Positions 41,474 to 49,850 of a stretch of 64,000 bases of DNA are shown here, one piece after another (the stretch's first letter is position 1; every line of letters starts with the position of its first letter). The DNA comes from Methanomassiliicoccaceae archaeon (lineage in GTDB: Archaea; Thermoplasmatota; Thermoplasmata; Methanomassiliicoccales; Methanomethylophilaceae), in assembly GCA_016284295.1 (NCBI GenBank), contig JAEEOP010000031.1, positions 56,148 through 120,147 on the forward strand. Reading direction: 5' to 3'. Below the pieces are notes generated by a model. That model was given only the letters and a program-made list of their open reading frames with translations, did no database searches and was not told where the DNA came from. The translations under genes were made by a program, and so were the position numbers.

Positions 41474-42766
41474 ATGCCTGTACTGCAGATAGCCTTGGAC
41501 CTCATGCAACTGAAGAGAGCCGTCACCATCGCCCACGAAGCGGTGGACGGCGGTGCCGATTGGGTAGAGGTGGGTACGCCTCTGATCAAGAGCGAGGGCG
41601 CCGAAGCGGTCCGTACGCTCCGCAGGGAATTCCCCGGCAAGAAGATCATCGCCGACACCAAGACCATGGACGTCGGCGGGGTCGAAGTGGAGATCATGGC
41701 CAAGGCTGGTGCGAACATCATCACCGTGCTCGGTCTGTCCGAGGACTCCACGATAGAGGAGGCCGTCATGGCAGGGAGGAAGTACGGTGCGGAGGTCATG
41801 GTCGACATGATCAACGTCCCCGACAAGGTGACCCGTTCCAAGGAGGTCGAGAAGCTCGGCGTGGCGTACATCTGCCTGCACATGGGCATAGACACCCAGA
41901 TGAAAGGGGAGGAGCCTCCCATCGACACCCTGAAGAAGGTCGTCGAATCCGTGTCCATACCGGTCGCGGTGGCCGGAGGGATAACCGCCGAGAACGCCGG
42001 ACTCTACGCCGAGGCCGGGGCCACTGACATCATCGTCGGCGGGGCGATCATCAAGACCGGGGACATCAAGGGGGCGGCCAAGAATGTCAAGGATGCTATC
42101 AACGGCGCCAAGATTGACGCTGTCGTCTCCAAGAAGTACACCGAGGACGAGCTCTTTGAGGCGTTCTCAAAAGTGTCGACATGCAACATATCCGATGCAT
42201 TCCACAAGCAGGGTGTCATGATCGGCATCGTCCCTCAGTCCCTTGAGCACAGGCAGAGGATGGTCGGACGCGCGCTCACCGTGCAGACGACCAACGGGGA
42301 CTGGGCCAAGCCCGTGGAGGCGATCGACCATGTCAAGAAGGGCGACGTCATCGTCGTTGACGTGGGAGGCGCGCCAGTGGCGGTCTGGGGGGAGCTGGCG
42401 ACATGCTCCGCCATGGTCATGGGTGCGAACGGCATCGTCATCGACGGTGCGATCAGGGACATCGACGACATAAGGGATCTGAAGTTCCCCGCATTCTCCA
42501 GGACCATCGCGCCATGCGCCGGGGAGCCCAAGGGATACGGCGGTATCGGCATCGAGGTCACCGTCGGAGGCCAGAGGGTCAGGACCGGCGATTGGATCAT
42601 CGGAGACGAGAGCGGCGTGATAGTCGTCCCCAAGGAGATGGCTGTCGAGGTCGCCAACCGTTCCATGGACGTGCACGAGAGGGAGAACCGCACCAGGGAG
42701 GAGATCCGCAGGGGATCCACGCTCTCCAAGGTCAACGAGCTCTCCAAATGGGAACCAGTCCAGTGA
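41474..42766 (+). CDS. Bifunctional 3-hexulose-6-phosphate synthase / RraA-like protein
   Basis: A 430-residue fusion. Residues 1-210 are an orotidine-decarboxylase-superfamily TIM barrel with the HPS/KGPDC hallmark ADTKTMD near residue 60, and GGITAENAG and VGGAIIK phosphate-binding loops near 178 and 200. Residues 230-430 form an RraA-like fold with the GANGIVIDGAIRD motif near 318-330. In archaea lacking a pentose phosphate pathway, HPS runs in reverse with PHI to make ribulose 5-phosphate from fructose 6-phosphate. Such HPS-RraA fusions are known in methanogens; the RraA part may be an aldolase/decarboxylase-like or regulatory domain. It starts 51 bases after the chimera gene. Confidence 0.9.
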   Translation: MPVLQIALDLMQLKRAVTIAHEAVDGGADWVEVGTPLIKSEGAEAVRTLRREFPGKKIIADTKTMDVGGVEVEIMAKAGANIITVLGLSEDSTIEEAVMAGRKYGAEVMVDMINVPDKVTRSKEVEKLGVAYICLHMGIDTQMKGEEPPIDTLKKVVESVSIPVAVAGGITAENAGLYAEAGATDIIVGGAIIKTGDIKGAAKNVKDAINGAKIDAVVSKKYTEDELFEAFSKVSTCNISDAFHKQGVMIGIVPQSLEHRQRMVGRALTVQTTNGDWAKPVEAIDHVKKGDVIVVDVGGAPVAVWGELATCSAMVMGANGIVIDGAIRDIDDIRDLKFPAFSRTIAPCAGEPKGYGGIGIEVTVGGQRVRTGDWIIGDESGVIVVPKEMAVEVANRSMDVHERENRTREEIRRGSTLSKVNELSKWEPVQ

Positions 42767-42845
42767 CCGGTTGATTCTGAACAGGATGGGGGCATCCCCT
42801 CCATCCGTTTTTTTCAAACATCAAACAACGAGGATATCCAGATAC

Positions 42846-43961
42846 ATGGTACAGGTGCTGTTGATCATCGAAGCGATAGTGGCTTGGGCAGTGCTGACGG
42901 CGATCCAGTATCCGCTCAGGAAAGAAAGGCACAGGAATCTCCGCATCGCGGTGTTCCTGCTGAAGGTCATACTGATACCGATCATCGCCCTCCTAGCGAT
43001 CAGCGCCGAATGGTTCGTCGCCTACACTTACGAGGATATCCTATGCGCATTGTACATCGCCCTAATCGGCGATGTGATCGCGAGCCTGGCGGAGTACATC
43101 ATCCGCAGGCTGAGGACATGGGGTGAGGATGACGGATCCCGCCATGGATACGATCACAGGATCGGCATGCCGCTGGGGCTGTGCCTCTGTATCGTAGTGC
43201 TCGCATTCGCCGCGACGAACGCTGACAGCACCGGCCCCGATCACCATGATTGGCAGGCGGACGGCCTGGAACGTGAGCACACGTTCGCATTCACTGCGGA
43301 CATGCACACCGGAGGGTACATGTCGATGGATGCAGTCAGAGAGTTCTGCAAACAAGTGAACGAATCTGACGCGGAGTTCCTCATCCTCGGAGGCGACATA
43401 ACCGACGAGCATACCTCCTACGCAGACATGGTCGATACATACAGGATCCTCTCCACGATCGATATCCCGACCTATCTCATATACGGCAACCACGACAGGC
43501 AGCCCGGAGGGCATTACGTCGGCGGCCGCACATACACCGACGAGCAGCTCCTGGATGCGATCCACGATGCCGGCATAACGCTTCTGGTCGACGAGTACGT
43601 TCAGATAGCCGATGATCTGGTGCTACTCGGAAGGGAGGACATAAGCGTAGGCGATGCGAGGAAGCCCTGGTCGGAGCTCGTGAATCCGTACGGGAGCGGA
43701 GCGCTGATCGTCGCGGATCATCAGCCCTATGACGCGGAACAGCTGAAGATGGAGAGATCCGTCCTGCAGCTCTCGGGACATACGCATGCCGGACAGCTGT
43801 GGCCCCTTTGCCTGATCTACAATATGCTCGGATACCCCGCCTACGGCGATTACTGGTATCCAGGGACGCACCTTTATGTGACACCTGGTCTGGGCGGATG
43901 GGCACCCCCGCTGCGCACCGAAGCGCACAGCGCATGGGAGCTCATCACGCTCCATCCTTGA
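42846..43961 (+). CDS. Membrane-anchored metallophosphoesterase
   Basis: A 371-residue protein with three or four N-terminal TM segments (residues 3-22, 36-58, 60-85 and about 106-126) followed by a calcineurin-like phosphoesterase domain. Metal-binding motifs are TADMHTGG near 152 (D-x-H), LGGDITDEH near 185 (GD), YGNHDR near 215 (GNHD), VADHQP near 300 and SGHTHAGQ near 320 (GHTH). The domain order matches YkuE-like phosphodiesterases. The active site is predicted outside the membrane, where these enzymes act on lipid head groups or nucleotides. The ATG at 42846 has an AGGATAT leader. Confidence 0.88.
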   Translation: MVQVLLIIEAIVAWAVLTAIQYPLRKERHRNLRIAVFLLKVILIPIIALLAISAEWFVAYTYEDILCALYIALIGDVIASLAEYIIRRLRTWGEDDGSRHGYDHRIGMPLGLCLCIVVLAFAATNADSTGPDHHDWQADGLEREHTFAFTADMHTGGYMSMDAVREFCKQVNESDAEFLILGGDITDEHTSYADMVDTYRILSTIDIPTYLIYGNHDRQPGGHYVGGRTYTDEQLLDAIHDAGITLLVDEYVQIADDLVLLGREDISVGDARKPWSELVNPYGSGALIVADHQPYDAEQLKMERSVLQLSGHTHAGQLWPLCLIYNMLGYPAYGDYWYPGTHLYVTPGLGGWAPPLRTEAHSAWELITLHP

Positions 43962-43969
43962 AAAGTCGT

Positions 43970-44863
43970 TCAGTAGTAGTGCTGGACGCCGTTGATCTCG
44001 GTGTCGAGCTGCTTGAGCCTTGCGATGCGATCCTCGGTGGACGGGTGGGTCCTGAAGAGGTTCTCGAGTCCGGGCATCCTCTTCTTTCCCGAGGGGTTGG
44101 TGATCCACATGTTGGACGCCGCAGGGTTGTGGTAATCGTTGGTCCTTGCAGAGCAACCGGTCTCCAGCGACTGCAGCGCACTGGCGAGAGCCATCGGCTT
44201 GCCGGTGAGCCTTGCCCCAGATTCGTCCGCGAGGTACTCGCGGTTCCTCGATATCCCAAGCTGGACCAGCATCGCCGCGAAAGGCATGGTGAGGTCTGCA
44301 AGGATCGCAAGGACCAGCCCGTAGGGGTTATTGCGGTCCCCGCTGAATATCGCGGACCACACCGCCATCCTGGTGACGAACGAGATGATCGATGCCAGGG
44401 CGGATGCGGTGGACATGACGAGGATATCCCTGTTCTTGATGTGGGACAGCTCGTGTGCCAGCACTCCCTCCAGCTGCTCGTCGTTGAGCAGGTAGAGCAG
44501 AGGCCTGGTGGCCACGACTGCCGCGTTTTTGGGGTTGCGTCCGGTAGCGAATGCGTTGGGCATGTTCACTTCGGAAACCCCGACCTGGGGCATGGGGAGA
44601 CCGGCCTTCTTGGCGAGCCTCTCCACGGTGTCGTAGAGCCTAGGCTCCTCCTCGCGTGTGACGATGCGGACCTTGTTCGCCGCAAGCGCCATGTTCTTCG
44701 AGAAGAAGTACGAGACGAATGATACCAGCAGTGACACACCCAGCATTATGTAGAATCCTGCCCAGGTGTAGTTGAATATGTATCCTATCAGGGACCCTAA
44801 TGCGACCAGTATTCCTGTCATCGCAACGAACATCAGAAGGGTCCTTCCACGCCAGAAACGCAT
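43970..44863 (-). CDS. htpX: HtpX-type membrane zinc metalloprotease
   Basis: A 297-residue M48 family protease that degrades misfolded membrane proteins. Two N-terminal TM helices (about residues 12-30 and 34-55), the zinc motif HELSH near 142-146 with the third ligand in NREYLADESG near 222, and two more hydrophobic helices between them. NAFATGRNP near 105 is a family marker. A TATA box (TTTTTATACG near 44893 on the minus strand) places transcription start near 44868, so ATG 44863 was preferred over 44926. Confidence 0.93.
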   Translation of the reverse strand: MRFWRGRTLLMFVAMTGILVALGSLIGYIFNYTWAGFYIMLGVSLLVSFVSYFFSKNMALAANKVRIVTREEEPRLYDTVERLAKKAGLPMPQVGVSEVNMPNAFATGRNPKNAAVVATRPLLYLLNDEQLEGVLAHELSHIKNRDILVMSTASALASIISFVTRMAVWSAIFSGDRNNPYGLVLAILADLTMPFAAMLVQLGISRNREYLADESGARLTGKPMALASALQSLETGCSARTNDYHNPAASNMWITNPSGKKRMPGLENLFRTHPSTEDRIARLKQLDTEINGVQHYY

Positions 44864-44954
44864 ATCTATCGCTTCGGAATTTGTTTGTACTCGTATAAAA
44901 ATATTCTTGTGAATTGTTCGAACCATCCATCTATTGAGATCTGGTCAACAGGAT

Positions 44955-45698
44955 TCAGAGCGTGTACGAATCGCCCACGTAGAAGTCAGAGACGCCTTCA
45001 AGACCTAGGTTCACGCGCAGGTTGACCATGCCGTCCCTGCCGACGCAGTGGTTGATGTACAGGTCGGGGATCACGGAGAGGGTGTCAGCGTACTCCTTCG
45101 CAACGGGCTTCTTCTTTTTCTCCAGCATGACCGGGCCGATGAACGCGTCGGGGTACTTGCCGAAGCGCTCCTTGACATCCGCTATGACCTTGTCGGGCAG
45201 ACAGGATCCGCGTCCGCTCAGCAGGGCGATCCTGCTGCCGCTCTGCACCACCATGAATGTCTCGCCGTAACCCTTGGCATCGTAGTAGTACGGGGTCAGA
45301 TGTATGCCGGGTGCCAGCTCCATCCATTCGCCGATGTCGTGGAACACCGCCTTGTTCTTGTTGGAGTCGGAGATCCCGACGCTCCTGGACAGGAACGACC
45401 TGTTCCCATAGAGGCCGGTAGGGCAGTAGACGTCGATGGGCTGCTCCCTGAGCTTCAGCAGACCGTTCAATGCGCCGGAGTCGCAGGGGTTGCTCTGCGA
45501 TACGACCACCATGTCGATGGTAGCGGCATCGATTTCGAGATGCTCCATGTTGTGCACGAGGTACCTGTCGCGGAGACCCGTGTTGAAGAGGATCCTCTTC
45601 CCGTCCTTCTCGACGAGCATCGATGTGCCCTTGGCCCCGATGAGACTTGTGGCAGGCTTGGAGCCCTCGTCGTATACGCATGTGATCTTCGCGCCCAT
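44955..45698 (-). CDS. Degenerate metallo-beta-lactamase-fold protein
   Basis: This 247-residue protein has the overall order of dihydropteroate-type MBL proteins: TSMLVEKDGKRILFNTG near residue 25 and MVVVSQSNPCDSGAL near residue 64. Family members have H-x-H-x-D-H here, but this protein reads SQSNPCDSG, so most zinc ligands are gone. The second ligand region (usually a C/S-H-P-G loop) reads SGRGSCLPD near 158, and the usual late GG-x-H reads INHCVG. It is therefore probably non-catalytic, or binds metal through unusual residues. An AGGTGTC Shine-Dalgarno element precedes the ATG, nine bases after the TatD-like gene. Confidence 0.75.
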   Translation of the reverse strand: MGAKITCVYDEGSKPATSLIGAKGTSMLVEKDGKRILFNTGLRDRYLVHNMEHLEIDAATIDMVVVSQSNPCDSGALNGLLKLREQPIDVYCPTGLYGNRSFLSRSVGISDSNKNKAVFHDIGEWMELAPGIHLTPYYYDAKGYGETFMVVQSGSRIALLSGRGSCLPDKVIADVKERFGKYPDAFIGPVMLEKKKKPVAKEYADTLSVIPDLYINHCVGRDGMVNLRVNLGLEGVSDFYVGDSYTL

Positions 45699-45707
45699 GT
45701 TGACACC

Positions 45708-46544
45708 TCAGCGATGGTAAAGTGAATCGGGTATATCCTTGCAAATCCTATAAATCGATTCCATGGGCACCTGCCCGTTGGCCACCCAGGCGGACACCTT
45801 CTTGGGCACGGTGGTCACAGCCATGATGGATGTGGGCTTCTCCGGGTCGTCGATGTAGTCGGTCTCGACCATGAACCTGTCCGTGCCCTTGGCCAAAGCC
45901 TCCTTCAGATTGGACTTGGATGCGGGAATAGACGGCATCACCCCGTGGGTCTCCTCGGGTGTGACCCAGGGCGGCGAGGAATGCTTCACGACGAGGCCTC
46001 TGTCCAGTCCCGCCTTGTCCGCAATGGATGCGAGGGATTCGTCGGTGTCGTCCTCGTTCTCGCAGTGGATTATGACCGGGACGTCCAGCTCCTTCGCCAG
46101 CTCCATGCCCCTGAGCAGGACCCTGTTGGACGCGTCCCAGATATCCTTGTCCACCGGGAAATGTGGCCTTCCGATCTCGCCTATTGCGCATGCACGGCCC
46201 TCGGAAATGTCCTTCGCGGCCCTCTCCATCCCCTCGATCATCATCTCCTCGGCCTTATCCAGACCGAACTGCTCTGCGAGCGAGATCAGCAGGATGGGGT
46301 AGGGACCGACAGCGATGTTTATCTCCAGATCCGTGGCCTCCTTCGCCTTCTCCGCCAATGAATAGGTGACCTCGTACGACTCCCCGAAATCCTTCCCGCA
46401 TCTAATCGGCACCTCCTTGTGGGGGAGCGTGACCAGCGTGAGGCCTGTGCCCCCTGCGGCCTGATATTCCTTCAATGCATCCACGTTCCTGCCCGAAGGG
46501 CTCATGTGGATGTGGTTGTCGTATATCGGCACCTTCTCGCTCAT
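45708..46544 (-). CDS. TatD-related metal-dependent hydrolase (archaeal COG1099 type)
   Basis: Amidohydrolase-fold protein of 278 residues. The first metal ligands are in DNHIHMSPSG near residue 9 (H-x-H), an acidic ligand in AIGEIGRPHF near 125, HCENEDDTDES near 163, KHSSPP near 190 and VETDYIDDP near 225 supply the rest. TatD-like enzymes are DNases or hydrolases; the archaeal subgroup is uncharacterised. The start ATG 46544 was chosen because upstream residues lie in the divergent promoter region shared with priS. The MBL-fold gene follows after nine bases, so both are one transcript. Confidence 0.82.
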   Translation of the reverse strand: MSEKVPIYDNHIHMSPSGRNVDALKEYQAAGGTGLTLVTLPHKEVPIRCGKDFGESYEVTYSLAEKAKEATDLEINIAVGPYPILLISLAEQFGLDKAEEMMIEGMERAAKDISEGRACAIGEIGRPHFPVDKDIWDASNRVLLRGMELAKELDVPVIIHCENEDDTDESLASIADKAGLDRGLVVKHSSPPWVTPEETHGVMPSIPASKSNLKEALAKGTDRFMVETDYIDDPEKPTSIMAVTTVPKKVSAWVANGQVPMESIYRICKDIPDSLYHR

Positions 46545-46618
46545 GGATACCCCATCATGTTCATGAGATAAACCCTCTGCTGACCTGTCTGTTGCCCCAT
46601 TGTTGCGGCTCAGGCACA

Positions 46619-46628
46619 ATTTTATAAC
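46619..46628. promoter_or_regulatory. TATA box of priS, possibly bidirectional
   Basis: ATTTTATAAC, centred 28 bases before the priS ATG at 46652, so priS is leaderless. The core TTATAA is symmetric and could also drive the divergent TatD-like gene with a longer leader. Confidence 0.6.
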
Positions 46629-46651
46629 GTTCGGTCAACAATCCCACGGAC

Positions 46652-47881
46652 ATGGATTCGAACCAACGTTTCCTCCTGAAATCATTCAGGAAATACTACA
46701 AGGTGCACACTCCGATGCTACCGGACAGGTTCACCCGCAGAGAGTTCGGATTCATGTTCTTCGACAAGAACTACGTCCAAAGGCACATGGGCTTCACCAA
46801 CCAGGCGGACCTGCACAGGTTCATGATGGGACAGGTGCCCTCCCATAGCTACTACTCCACTTCGTACTACCGCAAGCCCGACGCGCCCACGATGGACGAG
46901 AAGGGGTGGATGGGTGCGGAGCTGATCTTCGACCTGGATGCCGACCACTTGGAAGGGGCCGGCAACATGACCTACGCGGAGATGCTAGTGGAAATCCGCT
47001 CGCAGATGATGCACCTGGTGGACACCTTCCTGATGGACAACCTGGGATTCCAGGAGGACCAGATCCACATCACGTTCTCCGGAGGAAGGGGGTACCACGC
47101 CCATGTCCGCACCCCGGACATCATGGGCCTCGGGTCCCCCGAGAGGAGGGAACTTGTGGATTTCATCACCGGCTACGGCCTGAACATCGACTGGGTTTTC
47201 CCGTTCAACAGGGTGCCGACATCGAAGATCGCCACCGGCAACGGGGTCCGCACCAACATCGCCAAGGACCGCCTCATCCCTCCCCCCGATTCGGGCGGAT
47301 GGAAGCTGATGATGAGGAACGCCCTGATGGATGTCGTGAACGACCTCTGCGACGGCGATGTCAAGGACTTCAAGAGGGAGTACCCCAGCATCAAGGGGAG
47401 CCAGACGAGCACCCTCTTCAAGGCGCAGGAGGAGGTCAGGAAGACCAGGGGCCTGCTGTTCGAGAAGAACACCATGGCGGTGCTGTCCCAGTCCACCCAG
47501 AACATTCTAGTGAAGGTCATGAAGGAGGATATGGCGCCCAGGCTCTCTGGAGAGGTGGACGAACCGGTCACGGCGGACATCAAGAGGCTCATCCGTCTGC
47601 CCGGATCGGTCCACGGGAAGAGCGGACTGAGGGTCACACCGATCACCAGGGAGCAGCTCACCGACTTCGACCCCCTGCAAATGGCGGTGCCCGACGAATA
47701 CTCCGATGACGAAGTGAAGATCACCATGAGGAAGGACACGAAACTCGACATGAAGGGGCAGCACTTCGACCTCAGCGGGGAGACCACAGCGCCCGAATAC
47801 GCAGCGATATTCCTCATCGGCAGGAAGATGGCCACCTACGGATACGCATCCGAGGAGAGCCAAAAGGAGAAACTGTTCTGA
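46652..47881 (+). CDS. priS: DNA primase small (catalytic) subunit PriS
   Basis: Catalytic subunit of the archaeal-eukaryotic primase, 409 residues, which makes primers for replication. The active-site acids are in IFDLDADHL near residue 92 and the primase motif FSGGRGYHAHV near 143 follows. A late IDWVFPFNR segment and VHGKSGLRVTPI near 325 complete the nucleotide site. The large subunit is encoded at 55029. It is alone in its transcript. Confidence 0.95.
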   Translation: MDSNQRFLLKSFRKYYKVHTPMLPDRFTRREFGFMFFDKNYVQRHMGFTNQADLHRFMMGQVPSHSYYSTSYYRKPDAPTMDEKGWMGAELIFDLDADHLEGAGNMTYAEMLVEIRSQMMHLVDTFLMDNLGFQEDQIHITFSGGRGYHAHVRTPDIMGLGSPERRELVDFITGYGLNIDWVFPFNRVPTSKIATGNGVRTNIAKDRLIPPPDSGGWKLMMRNALMDVVNDLCDGDVKDFKREYPSIKGSQTSTLFKAQEEVRKTRGLLFEKNTMAVLSQSTQNILVKVMKEDMAPRLSGEVDEPVTADIKRLIRLPGSVHGKSGLRVTPITREQLTDFDPLQMAVPDEYSDDEVKITMRKDTKLDMKGQHFDLSGETTAPEYAAIFLIGRKMATYGYASEESQKEKLF

Positions 47882-48015
47882 TTTCTCCGGTCTGGCACAT
47901 GCGATACCGTCTGGATAGGCGGGGATCATTTGATGCTGGACACGTCCAAAAATCGTTATATTTAACACGATACCTTTATTAATAGAACCTTTATCACCTT
48001 GTTTTAGGTAATAAT

Positions 48016-48243
48016 ATGAAAGCATTCCTCATTTCAGGAACATACGCTGATCCCAGGCAGATTCAGCAGCCTTTCGCAATCGAGATGGCGGCTGATGACG
48101 AGGCAGCGGTCAAGGAAAAGGCACTCTCGACGATCGGAAGCAAGCACAAGCTCAAGAGATGGCAGATCAACATCACTGACGTCAAAGAGATCTCCGGCGA
48201 CGAAATCACCAACCACGTCGTGAAATACCAAGTCGGTGAGTGA
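48016..48243 (+). CDS. rplX: Ribosomal protein LX (eL20/L18a)
   Basis: A 75-residue archaeal 50S protein, the LX form of eL20. MKAFLISGTY, KEKALSTIGSKHKLKR and ITDVKEIS are typical. The 134 bases upstream are AT-rich with several TATA-like runs (TATTTAACAC near 47960, TTTATTAATA near 47973), matching a strong promoter. Its TGA overlaps the GTG start of prefoldin alpha (GTGA). The LX-pfdA-ftsY order is a widespread archaeal arrangement. Confidence 0.92.
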   Translation: MKAFLISGTYADPRQIQQPFAIEMAADDEAAVKEKALSTIGSKHKLKRWQINITDVKEISGDEITNHVVKYQVGE

Positions 48244-48674
48244 ACTTGAACGACGACGAACTCCGTCAGATGCTAGCTCTGATGGAAACATACAAGAACA
48301 GGGTCGAGGCGCTGTCGCGCCAGGTCAATGTTCTTCGCTCCACCCTCGACGAGGTCAACATGGCGAACGAGTCCGTGAAGGCTCTCATGGAGGCCAACGA
48401 GGGCGATGAGATCCTGATTCCGATCGGAGCTTCGTCGTTCATGAACGTCAAGGTGTCCTCGAACAAGAACATCATCGTCGGTGTCGGGTCGAACATCTCG
48501 GTCGAGAAGACCCCGGAGGAGGCCAGCTCATACATGTCGGCCAACGCCGCAGAGCTCACCGAGGCCCTCAAGAAGACCGTCGACGCCCTCAATGAGGTCC
48601 AGCAGGCACTTTCGACAGTTTCCGAAGCCGTTCAGATGGAATACATGAACAGGCAGCAAACCCCTACGCAGTGA
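48240..48674 (+). CDS. pfdA: Prefoldin alpha subunit
   Basis: A 144-residue chaperone subunit that forms the alpha2beta4 jellyfish complex and delivers unfolded proteins to the thermosome. Two long coiled-coil helices (residues 4-45 and 90-135) flank the beta-hairpin core ILIPIGASSFMNVKV near 57 and the IIVGVGSNISVEKT strand. Start is GTG 48240 overlapping the LX stop; a TTG at 48246 is a weak alternative. The message continues into ftsY. Confidence 0.9.
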   Translation: MNLNDDELRQMLALMETYKNRVEALSRQVNVLRSTLDEVNMANESVKALMEANEGDEILIPIGASSFMNVKVSSNKNIIVGVGSNISVEKTPEEASSYMSANAAELTEALKKTVDALNEVQQALSTVSEAVQMEYMNRQQTPTQ

Positions 48675-48683
48675 GTGGTAAGG

Positions 48684-49850
48684 ATGTTCGATTCCCTCAA
48701 ATCCAAGCTGAAAGGATTGTTCAGCAAGGCCGATAAGAAACTCGACAGGGAGGAGATCTTCGGTAAGGAAGAGGAACCGACTCCCACCACCCCTGCAGAG
48801 ACGCCGGTGAAACCGGAAGAGAAACCCATTCAGGATTCTACCGTTCCTGCGGCCCCCGCAGCGCCCGTCAAGACGGAGCCTGTCAAGGAGGAGCCGCCCA
48901 AGGAACAGCCCAAAATCTCCAGAAAGGAATTCCTGAAGCTCCACAGGCAGCAGAAGACCGCACCCCCTGAGAACACCAAGAACGTCCCCGTGGGAGAGAG
49001 CGGAGGGAAGAGGATCAAGGAGTCCGCGCTGGACGAGATCCTCGATGAACTGTACTTCACGCTTCTGGAGGCCGATGTGGCCCTTCCCGTCGCCGACAAG
49101 ATCAAGGAGGGCGTCAGGGACAACCTCCTCGGGAAGAAGTACGACCGCTCATACACGCTGGAGCAGGTCGTGGAGCTCGCCGTCAAGGACGCCGTGAGGG
49201 ATGTCCTCCAGATCAATGAGTTCGACTTCGACGACTGGATCACCAAGCAGAAGAGGCCCGCAGTGGTCATGTTCGTCGGTATCAACGGTACCGGCAAGAC
49301 GACGGCCATCGCGAAGATCGCGTACCGTCTGCAGAACAACGGCAAGACCGTCGTCATGGCGGCATGCGACACGTTCAGGGCCGGTGCCATCGAGCAGCTC
49401 TCCATCCATGCGGACAAGCTCGGATGCAAGATCGTCAAGCAGACCCAGGATGCGGACCCCGCGGCCGTCGCCTTCGATGCCGTGGAGCACGCCAAGTCCA
49501 AGATGAAGGACGTCGTCCTCGTGGACACCGCCGGACGTATGCAGACCAACAGCAACCTCATCGAGGAGATGAAGAAGATCGTCAGGGTCGCCAAGCCCGA
49601 CCTCAAGGTCTTCGTAGGCGATTCGCTGGCGGGAAACAATGCGATTGAGCAGGCCAAGGTCTTCGACGACGCCATCGGAATAGACGCTGTGATCCTCACC
49701 AAGATCGACACCGATGCCAAGGGAGGAGCGGCACTGTCCATCGCCCACACCATCGGAAAGCCCATCGCGTTCGTCTGCAACGGTCAGGAATACGGCGACA
49801 TCGTCAAGTTCAACACCGAGTGGATGATCGAGAGGATGTTCAGCGACTGA
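48684..49850 (+). CDS. ftsY: Signal recognition particle receptor FtsY
   Basis: SRP receptor GTPase, 388 residues, which docks the SRP-ribosome complex at the membrane. An acidic/Pro-rich N-terminal A domain (residues 20-110) precedes the N domain and the G domain: G1 GINGTGKTT near 198, DTFRAGA near 226, DTAGRMQ near 283 and TKIDTDAKGG near 342. The ATG at 48684 was chosen over GTG 48675; a GTGGTAAGG element directly before it may act as ribosome binding site. The stop abuts the stop of the convergent M20 gene. Confidence 0.95.
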   Translation: MFDSLKSKLKGLFSKADKKLDREEIFGKEEEPTPTTPAETPVKPEEKPIQDSTVPAAPAAPVKTEPVKEEPPKEQPKISRKEFLKLHRQQKTAPPENTKNVPVGESGGKRIKESALDEILDELYFTLLEADVALPVADKIKEGVRDNLLGKKYDRSYTLEQVVELAVKDAVRDVLQINEFDFDDWITKQKRPAVVMFVGINGTGKTTAIAKIAYRLQNNGKTVVMAACDTFRAGAIEQLSIHADKLGCKIVKQTQDADPAAVAFDAVEHAKSKMKDVVLVDTAGRMQTNSNLIEEMKKIVRVAKPDLKVFVGDSLAGNNAIEQAKVFDDAIGIDAVILTKIDTDAKGGAALSIAHTIGKPIAFVCNGQEYGDIVKFNTEWMIERMFSD

